64,000 nt of DNA, from the IMG/VR virus record IMGVR_UViG_3300037882_002341, positions 1 to 64,000 of that record; one strand, written 5' to 3'. Both the position numbers and the translations under genes were made by a program. How positions within the stretch are numbered: the stretch's first letter is position 1; every line of letters starts with the position of its first letter. The notes below the pieces were generated by a model. The model was not told where the DNA came from. It ran no database searches and saw only the letters and a program-made list of their open reading frames with translations. Shown here one piece after another: positions 6,839 through 12,619 of this stretch. The DNA is from a virus.

Positions 6839-6840
6839 GG

Positions 6841-7083
6841 TTATTCCTTCTTAGGTTCTTCCTCAATTAGTTCTTCTACAGCAGTGCGGACACCAGAAAT
6901 ACCATAAAGAGCTAAAGCAAATACATACGATTCTTCGCGTATGTCACAATTTGGATTTGCCGAGAAAGATTCAACACCATGAGCAATCCACTTACCTTCT
7001 AAAAAAGGCACTATCTTTATGCCCGATCTCTTTGATGCATCAATAACTTCTTGACGTGCTTCTCCCGGAAGCATTACAACCAT
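6841..7083 (-). CDS. cassette protein B, copy 5
   Basis: Eighty residues. MVVMLPGEARQEV keeps the N-terminal block, the middle has FSANPNCD, and the C-terminus (YGISGVRTAVEELIEEE) is diverged from the IAQEII consensus. No Shine-Dalgarno precedes the ATG. It follows A5-TGA-CCT in frame. Confidence 0.7.
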   Translation of the reverse strand: MVVMLPGEARQEVIDASKRSGIKIVPFLEGKWIAHGVESFSANPNCDIREESYVFALALYGISGVRTAVEELIEEEPKKE

Positions 7084-7086
7084 AGG

Positions 7087-7236
7087 TCAAGGAGCACCGT
7101 TCAAATCGACTATATAGCCTGTTGTACTAATAGGCTCTCCTTTATCAATAGCTTTAAGGAGACGTCGATATGCACGTATATCTTTTACCTGGCCAAGTCC
7201 AGCTTTCAATATGTTTAAGTGTCTACGGTTTATCAT
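7087..7236 (-). CDS. cassette protein A, copy 5 (49 aa)
   Basis: MINRRHLNILKAGLGQVKD, then IRAYRRLLKAIDKGEP and ISTTGYIVD. This is diverged in the WI-x2-GKP block but aligns without gaps to copy 4. Stop UGA followed by CCT and the B5 ATG. Confidence 0.65.
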   Translation of the reverse strand: MINRRHLNILKAGLGQVKDIRAYRRLLKAIDKGEPISTTGYIVDLNGAP

Positions 7237-7240
7237 TGGT

Positions 7241-7384
7241 CTATCTTTCTTTACTCTTATTAAGCTTAGTCTGAATAGCCTTTAGCTTTTTGCGTATCTC
7301 CTCTTTAGACAAGTGAACATGAATACTATTGTGTCTAATAGTGCTATTCTTACTAGGTTTATTAAGAGGTTTCTTCTTAGACAT
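7241..7384 (-). CDS. small highly basic protein (47 aa)
   Basis: MSKKKPLNKPSKNS at the N-terminus, then HLSKEEIRKKLKAIQTKL. Lys-rich with a short amphipathic helix. AGAGG lies eight bases before the ATG. Possibly nucleic-acid binding. No family recognised. Confidence 0.55.
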   Translation of the reverse strand: MSKKKPLNKPSKNSTIRHNSIHVHLSKEEIRKKLKAIQTKLNKSKER

Positions 7385-7395
7385 ACCAGTAACCT

Positions 7396-7827
7396 CTATT
7401 GCTTATACTTCTCTAGTAATTTATTAATATATATTCTTACTTCTTCTAGTGTAGTACGAGTAAAGTTATTATTAGGTCCAGTGTAGAAAAGCTTTTCACT
7501 CTCATCAGCAGTAATATTAAAAAACAATTGAACATCTTCTGGAAGTGCTACTTTACTAAAGATAAGTAAAGCATTTATTCCTAGATCAATAACAAGTCCT
7601 CTTTCTTGGAACCAGGGATCTGACCCTGCCCAACCTCCAACACAACAGATTGTTTTACATGCTGGAACATCTTCTATTAAATTTCTGGATCTTAAGAAAC
7701 CAAGTACTTCTTCATCAGTGCTGAACTTTTTACCCCATACTCCAAAATAAAATGCTCCCTGTGCTTTTGTTGATATCTCGTCCATCACTCTCTTGAGATT
7801 GAGAAGTCTCTCATATGTGGTATTCAT
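7396..7827 (-). CDS. CCVAGWAG-family protein, paralogue 3 of 3
   Basis: 143 residues, the shortest copy: YERLLNLKRVMDEI, GAFYFGVWGKKF, PACKTICCVGGWAG, DPWFQERGLVIDLG, FFNITADESEKLFYTGPNN, VRIYINKLLEKYK. The core glycine variant (CCVGGWAG) and a Ser/Thr-poor centre are the main differences from copies 1 and 2. Confidence 0.8.
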   Translation of the reverse strand: MNTTYERLLNLKRVMDEISTKAQGAFYFGVWGKKFSTDEEVLGFLRSRNLIEDVPACKTICCVGGWAGSDPWFQERGLVIDLGINALLIFSKVALPEDVQLFFNITADESEKLFYTGPNNNFTRTTLEEVRIYINKLLEKYKQ

Positions 7828-7841
7828 AGTTATTTACCTCT

Positions 7842-8177
7842 TTACTTATCCATAATTGAGTAAATAAGCCATCCCATTAGGACTGCCATAAGTGGATGGC
7901 CTAAATTTATTACAAAGCTCTGTGACACTACCTTTCGCCATAACTTATTCTCATAATCCGTTTCTATTCTTTGCGGATGGAACAGGTTAACAGTGGTAGA
8001 TATACCAAGAGCCCACCACATTGATAGAGTGGGTGCTCCTAATGGAACAATAAACCATGTCCAGAGTTTACACAAAGCCCAGCCTCTAAGGAAGGTTCCT
8101 ACTATGATACCTATTAATACTATTAAGCATCCAAGACTAAGTTCGGTACTATCTGGATCATCTTTAAACTCGGACAT
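7842..8177 (-). CDS. integral membrane protein, 3 or more TM helices
   Basis: 111 residues. After an acidic N-terminus, a hydrophobic segment LGCLIVLIGIIVGTFL (about residues 15-32) leads into WTWFIVPLGAPTLSMWWALG, and a final helix LMAVLMGWLIYSI lies near the C-terminus. The WFIVPLGAPTLS-x3-ALGIS pattern recurs in uncharacterised phage inner-membrane proteins. It could be a holin-like or host-membrane-modifying protein; no lysis gene is next to it. Confidence 0.7.
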   Translation of the reverse strand: MSEFKDDPDSTELSLGCLIVLIGIIVGTFLRGWALCKLWTWFIVPLGAPTLSMWWALGISTTVNLFHPQRIETDYENKLWRKVVSQSFVINLGHPLMAVLMGWLIYSIMDK

Positions 8178-8204
8178 GATTTACTTTCTTTTAATAAGTA
8201 ATAC

Positions 8205-8318
8205 TTAAAAGTCACTATTACCAGGCCAGGTCTTGTTAAAGATAGTCGCTAAGACGGTTACAATTGCTACAGTTACAGGAACTCCGGTAATGACTATTAA
8301 CCATTCATTACAATTCAT
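8205..8318 (-). CDS. single-pass membrane miniprotein (37 aa)
   Basis: MNCNEWLIVITGVPVTVAI then VTVLATIFNKTWP: one hydrophobic helix of about 22 residues. AAGAAAG precedes the ATG. It lies tightly between two other small genes on the same strand. No homologue recognised. Confidence 0.5.
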   Translation of the reverse strand: MNCNEWLIVITGVPVTVAIVTVLATIFNKTWPGNSDF

Positions 8319-8339
8319 AGATTACTTTCTTAGTTCTGA

Positions 8340-8606
8340 TTAACTGATCTTTTCACACTCTTTAATTAGTGAAGAAGCATCAGCTCTATGATCCTCAGCC
8401 CATTCTTGAATAACATACACAGAATAAGGCTCTAGATCAGCTACTGTAGTATTCTCGAATGGATAGGGACAAGAACATCCACTATCTGTGGCGTAGAAAA
8501 GCTTGTTATCTGACTTTCTTCTGTATACACGTAGTGTACAGAATTCATAGAATAGATCAGGCTCATCAAGATCTCCTACGACATCGTATTCTGAGTCTAG
8601 ATCCAT
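8340..8606 (-). CDS. conserved phage hypothetical protein (ATDSGCSCP motif)
   Basis: Eighty-eight acidic residues with YRRKSDNKLFYATDSGCSCP followed by PFENTTVADLE, a pattern I associate with a small uncharacterised protein in many phages (YATDSGCSCPxPFE). The CSC may bind metal. Function unknown. Confidence 0.7.
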   Translation of the reverse strand: MDLDSEYDVVGDLDEPDLFYEFCTLRVYRRKSDNKLFYATDSGCSCPYPFENTTVADLEPYSVYVIQEWAEDHRADASSLIKECEKIS

Positions 8607-8671
8607 AGTATTTTCCTAATGTTAGACAATATTATTATGTTTTACTCGTCTTCTGATACTACGGGTGAGGA

Positions 8672-8812
8672 CTAATTAGCGATTTTCTGGATAGCCTCGC
8701 TAATATCAATCATAGCCCATCCAATAACTCCAATCCAAAGTGTAATTGATATGAGACAGACAATCACTATTACGTTTCCGAATGTTACCTCTATCTTAGT
8801 TTCGTTAGCCAA
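8672..8812 (-). CDS. single-pass membrane miniprotein (46 aa), TTG start
   Basis: TTG start with AAGGAAA a few bases upstream. Product MANETKIEVTFGN, then VIVIVCLISITLWIGVIGWA and a polar tail. One membrane helix. The start codon is inferred because no ATG gives a full hydrophobic segment. Confidence 0.5.
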   Translation of the reverse strand: MANETKIEVTFGNVIVIVCLISITLWIGVIGWAMIDISEAIQKIAN

Positions 8813-8822
8813 GGTATTTCCT

Positions 8823-9008
8823 TTACTTGTGTTTTTCTGGGTGCACTAGTGGAACAAGTAATTGTCCTCGATCATCGATACCATGCATGGTTTCAAGACG
8901 TTCAAGTCGATCATTGCTATTACAACTTGTTCCAATTATTCCCGCTAAGAGCAAAAGTCCCATGAACAGAGTCCATATTCATGCAGGTTCTTTGTTTTCG
9001 GTGGACAC
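8823..9008 (-). pseudogene. small exported lipoprotein-like gene interrupted by an in-frame UGA
   Basis: A GTG with GGAGAAATA upstream opens a frame reading V-S-T-E-N-K-E-P-A, then UGA (8979-8981), then IWTLFMGLLLLAGIIGTSC and a polar tail ending HPEKHK. Without the UGA this would be a 61-residue protein with an N-terminal membrane segment and a TSC lipobox; a Trp codon at that place (TGG to TGA) would restore it. Alternatives are restart at the ATG at 8963 (46 residues, poor Shine-Dalgarno) or readthrough. Confidence 0.45.
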
Positions 9009-9020
9009 TTTATTTCTCCT

Positions 9021-9293
9021 TTACTTTTCTACTATGATGGAGAAGTCTGAAGGGATTTCAATTTGGCGTCCATCTCTTAAATAAAGAGTATAAGATCCAT
9101 CTTCATGTTTACTTATCTCTTTAACACCTAACCAGTAATCTACTCGATCACCGGATTTATCCTTTTTATATACTTGAACATACATAGAAGGTTGTCTAAC
9201 GGTAGTTGGTCCACAACTAACAAGTACTCCAATAACAAAAGCAAGTGCTATTAGAAAGAAGACAAGAAGAAGGTTAAGTCTGAAATTACTCAT
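9021..9293 (-). CDS. small lipoprotein, paralogue 2 of 2
   Basis: Start at MSNFRLNLLLVFF; the longer frame from 9329 has no advantage. The signal segment ends VLVSCGPTT, a good lipobox with Cys at about residue 27. The mature domain (VQVYKKDKSGDRVDYWLGVK, then SKHEDGSYTLYLRDGR, IVEK) is almost the same as the protein at 6105-6383. It is probably anchored to an envelope membrane by lipid. The clear lipobox here supports the same processing for the other copy. Confidence 0.75.
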   Translation of the reverse strand: MSNFRLNLLLVFFLIALAFVIGVLVSCGPTTVRQPSMYVQVYKKDKSGDRVDYWLGVKEISKHEDGSYTLYLRDGRQIEIPSDFSIIVEK

Positions 9294-9396
9294 TAGGATG
9301 AAATCCTTACAAAAGAGTAATGAGTACATTAGGAGGTTAAAGGAAAGGGATATACATATTAAGGAAGAGGAAGTTAGTACTAAAGGTAGTAACGTA

Positions 9397-9666
9397 TTAT
9401 CTTACTTCCTCTACTCTTACACATTCCCACCAGTCATATGGATAATCCATTGTTGTTGTTGGATTTATCCATGACACACGCATTGTTCCATCATCCCATT
9501 TTACATAATGGAGATCTTTGCATGTAAGGAGCTGTGGACCAGTGTTTCGCTCTGCCACATATAGATCACCTGGTTCAATAGAACCTGGTTTCATTCTAAG
9601 ATTAATTCCTTCTAGATTAAGGACACCTCCATCCAGAAGGACTTTTAATGACTTGTACTCTCTCAT
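9397..9666 (-). CDS. hypothetical protein
   Basis: Eighty-nine residues, beta-rich, Trp-containing: GDLYVAERNTGPQLLTCKDL, then DGTMRVSWINPTTTMDYPYD. AGGGAG precedes the ATG, which follows the upstream TAG directly. Possibly an SH3-like or OB-like small fold from its strand pattern; that is a guess. No membrane segment. Confidence 0.65.
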   Translation of the reverse strand: MREYKSLKVLLDGGVLNLEGINLRMKPGSIEPGDLYVAERNTGPQLLTCKDLHYVKWDDGTMRVSWINPTTTMDYPYDWWECVRVEEVR

Positions 9667-9804
9667 CTAATCTCCCTTTTGCGGCGTATTCTTTACATAT
9701 ACACAACACTCTTCACATCCATTACACTCTAAACATATGTACTTGGAATTCCTAGTCCCACATACGTTACAAAGATACTCAGATTCCATTCTTAGAAGAA
9801 GCAT
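9667..9804 (-). CDS. Cys-rich zinc-ribbon-like miniprotein (45 aa)
   Basis: Start at MLLLRMESEY (GAAGG eight bases upstream); an inner ATG at 9789 gives 40 residues. Cys spacing CNVCG, YICLECNGCEECC suggests two C-x2-C pairs for one zinc. Small zinc ribbons like this are common in phage accessory regions. Partner unknown. Confidence 0.6.
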   Translation of the reverse strand: MLLLRMESEYLCNVCGTRNSKYICLECNGCEECCVYVKNTPQKGD

Positions 9805-9809
9805 AGTTC

Positions 9810-10250
9810 TACCTTCGCAATAGTAGTAAGAGCGTTAGATGTCTCTCTCTTGTAATAGCGCGCTAGAAATAGAAAAGTTGCTGTGTAGGTTCAATCCCAC
9901 TTCAGCCTCAGTACTATTTATTTCCAGGCTCAATCCAGCCTATGTCCTTCATGAGCTCGAGCTACGCTCGAGCCTATCTCCAGGCTAAGTCTAGCTTATC
10001 CCTCTTGTAATCCCCGAGCCTAGGTTTTAAGAGCAAAGATGGGCATGGTATCCTCTCGGACAGGTTGCCTCTTGGATATCCACAGTTTGAGAGCTCTTGG
10101 TAGCTCTCTTCTCTGGATCTTTGCTCTTTTATATAAAACAGGGGTCGCAAAAGCTTTTGTTCTTTTGAGCCTAAGTCTTAAGAGTTCTTCTTGAAGAGTT
10201 CTTAAAAATTAGCCTCGAAAATGCCCTCTGGGAGGGGGTAAAGTACAACT
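9810..10250 (-). other. noncoding island with nested inverted repeats
   Basis: About 440 bases without a convincing gene on either strand. It holds a palindrome centred on gctcgagctacgctcgagc (~9958-9980), two tandem imperfect copies of a CCAGGCT...AGCYTAT hairpin, and the branched element annotated separately at 10029-10128. A GTTCAATCC near 9899 resembles a T-loop but I could not fold a tRNA around it. Strand of transcription is not known; minus is assumed from the neighbours. Confidence 0.5.
10029..10128. ncRNA. candidate structured RNA, three-way junction
   Basis: A perfect 12-bp closing stem (10029-10040 with 10117-10128) encloses a hairpin TATCC/GGATA (10049-10053 with 10074-10078) and a 7-bp hairpin GAGAGCT/AGCTCTC (10089-10095 with 10102-10108). 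On the plus strand the closing stem is followed by TTTT. Pairing was found by eye. No known RNA family was recognised. Confidence 0.5.
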
Positions 10251-10252
10251 TC

Positions 10253-10468
10253 TTACCAGTTCTCTCTTAAGAACTCCATGCAAGCTTCTATTCTCCAGTC
10301 CTGGAAGAAGGGATCGAGATCACTTGCCCGGATACGTTCTGCTAGATCTGGTCTTACGGAACATAGTTCATTAAATAAGAACTGTCCCTTGCGCCATGAC
10401 CCTGGACGGGTTATGAAAGATAAAGTTACCCTACCCGCAAATTGCTCATAGTTCTCTTTATCTGGCAT
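10253..10468 (-). CDS. conserved phage hypothetical protein
   Basis: Seventy-one residues: ENYEQFAGRVTLSFITRPGS, FLFNELCSVRPDLAERIRAS, DLDPFFQDWRIEACMEFL. The pattern VRPDLAE-[KR]-IR-x2-DLDPF recurs in small uncharacterised phage proteins. It overlaps the B6 stop by 11 bases. Cytosolic, no known role. Confidence 0.7.
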   Translation of the reverse strand: MPDKENYEQFAGRVTLSFITRPGSWRKGQFLFNELCSVRPDLAERIRASDLDPFFQDWRIEACMEFLRENW

Positions 10469-10697
10469 CTTTATTTCCTACGTTAAGAATAGCCTGTGCT
10501 ATTTCCTTAATGTCTTCTACGCTGACTAATGAAAGACTTGATCCATAACTAAGATATCTCTCTATGCTCGGATCCCAAAATTCCGGGTCTACCTGGAAAA
10601 GAGGGACACCATTAAGCATCCAAGCTCCCGAAAGGGATAGATCTGAATCAAGACAGTCAATCCTGGATCGCTCTGCCTCCGGCAGAGCGCAGACCAT
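10458..10697 (-). CDS. cassette protein B, copy 6
   Basis: Seventy-nine residues: MVCALPEAERSRID, the middle FQVDPEFWDPS, and EDIKEIAQAILNVGNK. It agrees well with the family consensus although it is 3.4 kb from the nearest other copy. It follows A6-TGA-CCT in frame. A GGAGAG lies 13 bases upstream, far for a Shine-Dalgarno. Confidence 0.75.
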   Translation of the reverse strand: MVCALPEAERSRIDCLDSDLSLSGAWMLNGVPLFQVDPEFWDPSIERYLSYGSSLSLVSVEDIKEIAQAILNVGNKDAR

Positions 10698-10700
10698 AGG

Positions 10701-10856
10701 TCAAAAGAGCTTCTCTCCGTTTGCTTTTGTACAAGTAATTTGACCAGTAAGTAATACTGGCTTACCAGCATTGATCCATTCTATTAGTCTCAAAAGACCA
10801 TCCGTAGGGATCTGATCCAGACCATTATGGATAGTCTTTCTTATGATATCCAGCAT
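10701..10856 (-). CDS. cassette protein A, copy 6 (51 aa)
   Basis: MLDIIRKTIHNGL, then DQIPTDGLLRLIEWINAGKP and VLLTGQI, the copy closest to copy 3. The C-terminus is slightly longer (TCTKANGEKLF). Ends UGA-CCT before the B6 ATG. Confidence 0.75.
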   Translation of the reverse strand: MLDIIRKTIHNGLDQIPTDGLLRLIEWINAGKPVLLTGQITCTKANGEKLF

Positions 10857-10867
10857 CTTTATTCCTT

Positions 10868-11008
10868 TCAAGTGGACCTAAATCCAGGACATCTTCTTTC
10901 TTTATTAGGACTAGTATGTCCGTGCCATAGGCACATCTTGCATACTTCTTCGCCGCAAATAACACAACATGCTATTATCACCCTCTCATTGCATAGAGTG
11001 CAAACCAT
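10868..11008 (-). CDS. Cys/His-rich zinc-binding miniprotein (46 aa)
   Basis: MVCTLCNERVIIACCVICGE, then VCKMCLWHGHTS. Three C-x2-C pairs plus HGH suggest two zinc sites as in RING or B-box-like folds. The frame stays open for about a dozen codons upstream without a good start, so the N-terminus is uncertain. It is the most upstream gene of the left minus-strand run. Confidence 0.5.
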   Translation of the reverse strand: MVCTLCNERVIIACCVICGEEVCKMCLWHGHTSPNKERRCPGFRST

Positions 11009-11079
11009 CCAAATAGCTTGCCCAAGCTCTTTACGATGCTTCAGTAGGGGATACTATCAACTCTCATGGTAATCTCACT

Positions 11080-11096
11080 GCGCCCCTTCGGGGCGC
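11080..11096. repeat. GC-rich 7-bp hairpin, copy 1 of 3
   Basis: GCGCCCC-TTC-GGGGCGC followed on the plus strand by CCTTTTAAA. The same architecture (7-bp GC stem, 3-base loop) recurs at 11452 and 11570. Could be a terminator or an RNA-processing signal. Confidence 0.55.
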
Positions 11097-11111
11097 CCTT
11101 TTAAAGCGGTA

Positions 11112-11171
11112 AGCCAGAGGGTACTTGTACTTTCCATGTCGCAGTTCCCAGTCTGACATGGCACTCTGGCT
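11112..11171. ncRNA. candidate structured RNA with 8-bp closing stem
   Basis: AGCCAGAG (11112-11119) pairs with CTCTGGCT (11164-11171). Inside are a small GTACTTGTAC hairpin and a 7-bp hairpin CCATGTC/GACATGG (11134-11140 with 11155-11161). A compact three-way junction by eye. It is not a tRNA, since no T-arm is present. Downstream to 11308 there is a TACCAAA/TTTGGTA hairpin but no gene. Confidence 0.45.
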
Positions 11172-11308
11172 CACCTCGGTGGCTGGTCACCTTTATTTAC
11201 TACCAAAACAACCATTCATCAAACTATTTCAATTTGGTATTCTAAAGGTTTAGTTCTACCGGTTCATGGGACTATCTCCTTTGGTTAAAGGACATCAGGT
11301 TAATTGGT

Positions 11309-11437
11309 GGCGGGGAGTCCAGATCTTTCCATCAAGTTGCCATCTTGATACATTATTGCGGTAGCGATTCCGCGTTTTGTGTATCTGAACCCTCATCGAC
11401 GGTCTTACTACCTTTAGTGACCTCCGAGTTCCCCGCC
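11309..11437. ncRNA. candidate structured RNA with 8-bp closing stem
   Basis: GGCGGGGA (11309-11316) pairs with TCCCCGCC (11430-11437) around three hairpins: ATCAAG/CTTGAT, GCGG/CCGC and GGTC..ACTA/TAGT..GACC. About 130 bases with no open frame of note. No family recognised. Confidence 0.45.
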
Positions 11438-11451
11438 TATTCTCTTGTATT

Positions 11452-11468
11452 GCGCGCCTTCGGCGCGC
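11452..11468. repeat. GC-rich 7-bp hairpin, copy 2 of 3
   Basis: GCGCGCC-TTC-GGCGCGC, preceded by TATT and followed by TTACT, the same flanks as copy 3. It separates the structured element on its left from the tRNA on its right. Confidence 0.55.
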
Positions 11469-11480
11469 TTACTTTATCTT

Positions 11481-11558
11481 TGGTAGGGGCACAGGGATTT
11501 GAACCCTGAACCTGTCGGTTATATGCCGACTGCTCTAGCCAGGTTGAGCTATACCCCG
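11481..11558 (-). tRNA. tRNA, anticodon UAU (Ile), tentative
   Basis: Cloverleaf folds: acceptor CGGGGTA/TGCCCCT with a 1:72 mismatch, D-arm GCTC/GAGC, anticodon arm GTCGG-CATATAA-CCGAC, T-arm CAGGG-TTCAAAT-CCCTG, encoded ACCA end. The anticodon loop has A instead of the normal U at position 33, so identity is tentative. Confidence 0.75.
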
Positions 11559-11569
11559 AGAGTCCTATT

Positions 11570-11586
11570 GCGCCCCTCCGGGGCGC
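11570..11586. repeat. GC-rich 7-bp hairpin, copy 3 of 3
   Basis: GCGCCCC-TCC-GGGGCGC with TATT before and TTACT after. It lies between the tRNA and the Cys-rich gene and overlaps neither. Confidence 0.55.
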
Positions 11587-11946
11587 TTACTGACCGTAGT
11601 AATCGCCGTAATCTTTTTCGAGTTCTTTCTCGATTTCTGCGAGTTCCTTGTTGTACTTCTTCCGGCACTCCATGCAGACCTCGTAGTATACCGAGGGCTC
11701 ATCCCGGGGCTTCAGCCCTGTGATATCTCTTGCCGGTACTTCCTTGTTGCACCAGTCACAGTGTCCCTTGGTGGGCCAGCCGATCTCGGTCAGCTGTTCG
11801 TCTGTGAGTTCTCTTGCAGCATAGTTGCAGCGTTGGCACCCATAGACCCCATCTTCACAGTTCCCCTTGTGAAGAGGCTTGTCATTGAGCATGGGGCCTG
11901 TGTACTCACCCACGTCAACTGGGGGTCCAAGGCTGAAGTCGTGCAT
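11587..11946 (-). CDS. Cys-rich protein with two C-x2-C pairs and a C-terminal coiled coil
   Basis: 119 residues. GCQRCNYAARELTDEQLTEI, then HCDWCNKEVPARDI and VCMECRKKYN provide Cys pairs for one or two zinc ions. The C-terminal 30 residues are a charged coil (KELAEIEKELEKDYGDYYG). GGAG lies five bases before the ATG. It sits between two structured noncoding islands, which may make it their protein partner or simply a neighbour. Family unknown. Confidence 0.7.
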   Translation of the reverse strand: MHDFSLGPPVDVGEYTGPMLNDKPLHKGNCEDGVYGCQRCNYAARELTDEQLTEIGWPTKGHCDWCNKEVPARDITGLKPRDEPSVYYEVCMECRKKYNKELAEIEKELEKDYGDYYGQ

Positions 11947-11949
11947 GGT

Positions 11950-12560
11950 GTCTCCAAGAGGTCTATTGTCGAGGGAGATCTATACCCCTATGCGGAGTCC
12001 AGTCGCCTGGGTAACTGCTTGTCGTAACTGACTTGGGAGCTTATAGATCTCCAAGAGGTTTGGTGCGGGTTGTTTTTATCCAGGTAACCCGCAAAGCCTG
12101 CTCGGGGTCTTTAAGAGCTCGGTGGGGGTCTCCCCGTGTCATCCCCAGGTCAACGCTCTATTTCACAGGTTAACATATTGACATATGTTAGTTGCCCGCC
12201 GGTGTCGCCCGATGACCTGAAATAGGCAGTCTCCAAATCCCCAGTGGTTACGAAACTGCCAAAGATCCACCGTGAGGTCGCTCTTCAGCTATCCCGGGAC
12301 GCCGAGCGTACCATAATTCCCAGGGTTATAGCTCATAAATGGCTGTTGGTTCCCCCGGTGGTCGCCATACACCAGGATCAATACCAGGACGAATACTGTT
12401 CACAGGCTGACCTGATTCCAGTATTGATCGCTTTCTCAGCGGGTGGTACCACACCCCCAAGACTGAACAGATGTCCTCTGTTGGGTCTGTTAACTCCGAT
12501 GAGGACTCTCTACTGCTCTAAGCCTGGTGGCACCCTTTCGGGCACCACCAGGTACTTTAG
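11950..12560. ncRNA. candidate large ornate structured RNA region
   Basis: About 610 bases without a credible gene. Long-range stems seen by eye: 11-bp perfect 11974-11984/12042-12052; 7-bp 12065-12071/12086-12092; 6+5 bp 12158-12170/12215-12225 enclosing a 7-bp hairpin 12171-12177/12184-12190; 6-bp 12225-12230/12255-12260; 8-bp 12276-12283/12304-12312; 9-bp perfect 12376-12384/12421-12429; 6-bp 12473-12478/12501-12506; and a final 8+3 bp hairpin 12523-12552. A 12-base direct repeat (11951-11962 and 12048-12059) flanks the first domain. Size, many nested stems and a neighbouring tRNA recall GOLLD/ROOL-type phage RNAs, but no sequence match is claimed. Confidence 0.55.
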
Positions 12561-12619
12561 TAGTAGTAGGTAATTTAAACTTAGATGTTTGTTTATTACC
12601 TATTTATTACTGTCTTGTG

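Noticed and set aside
9836-9925. A tRNA around GTTCAATCC
   Set aside because: No acceptor or anticodon stem could be paired; only a T-loop-like string.
3105-10856. UGA read as tryptophan throughout the phage (altered code)
   Set aside because: Many genes end in UGA at ATGA overlaps, TGG codons are used normally, and the encoded tRNA-Trp has anticodon CCA.
12178-12206. TTGACA suggesting a promoter inside the structured island
   Set aside because: The TTGACA is the loop of a 7-bp hairpin and no -10 is found at a suitable distance.
12244-12573. Plus-strand open frame of 109 codons in the structured island
   Set aside because: No Shine-Dalgarno, low-complexity product, and it spans several perfect stems; noncoding structure explains the region better.
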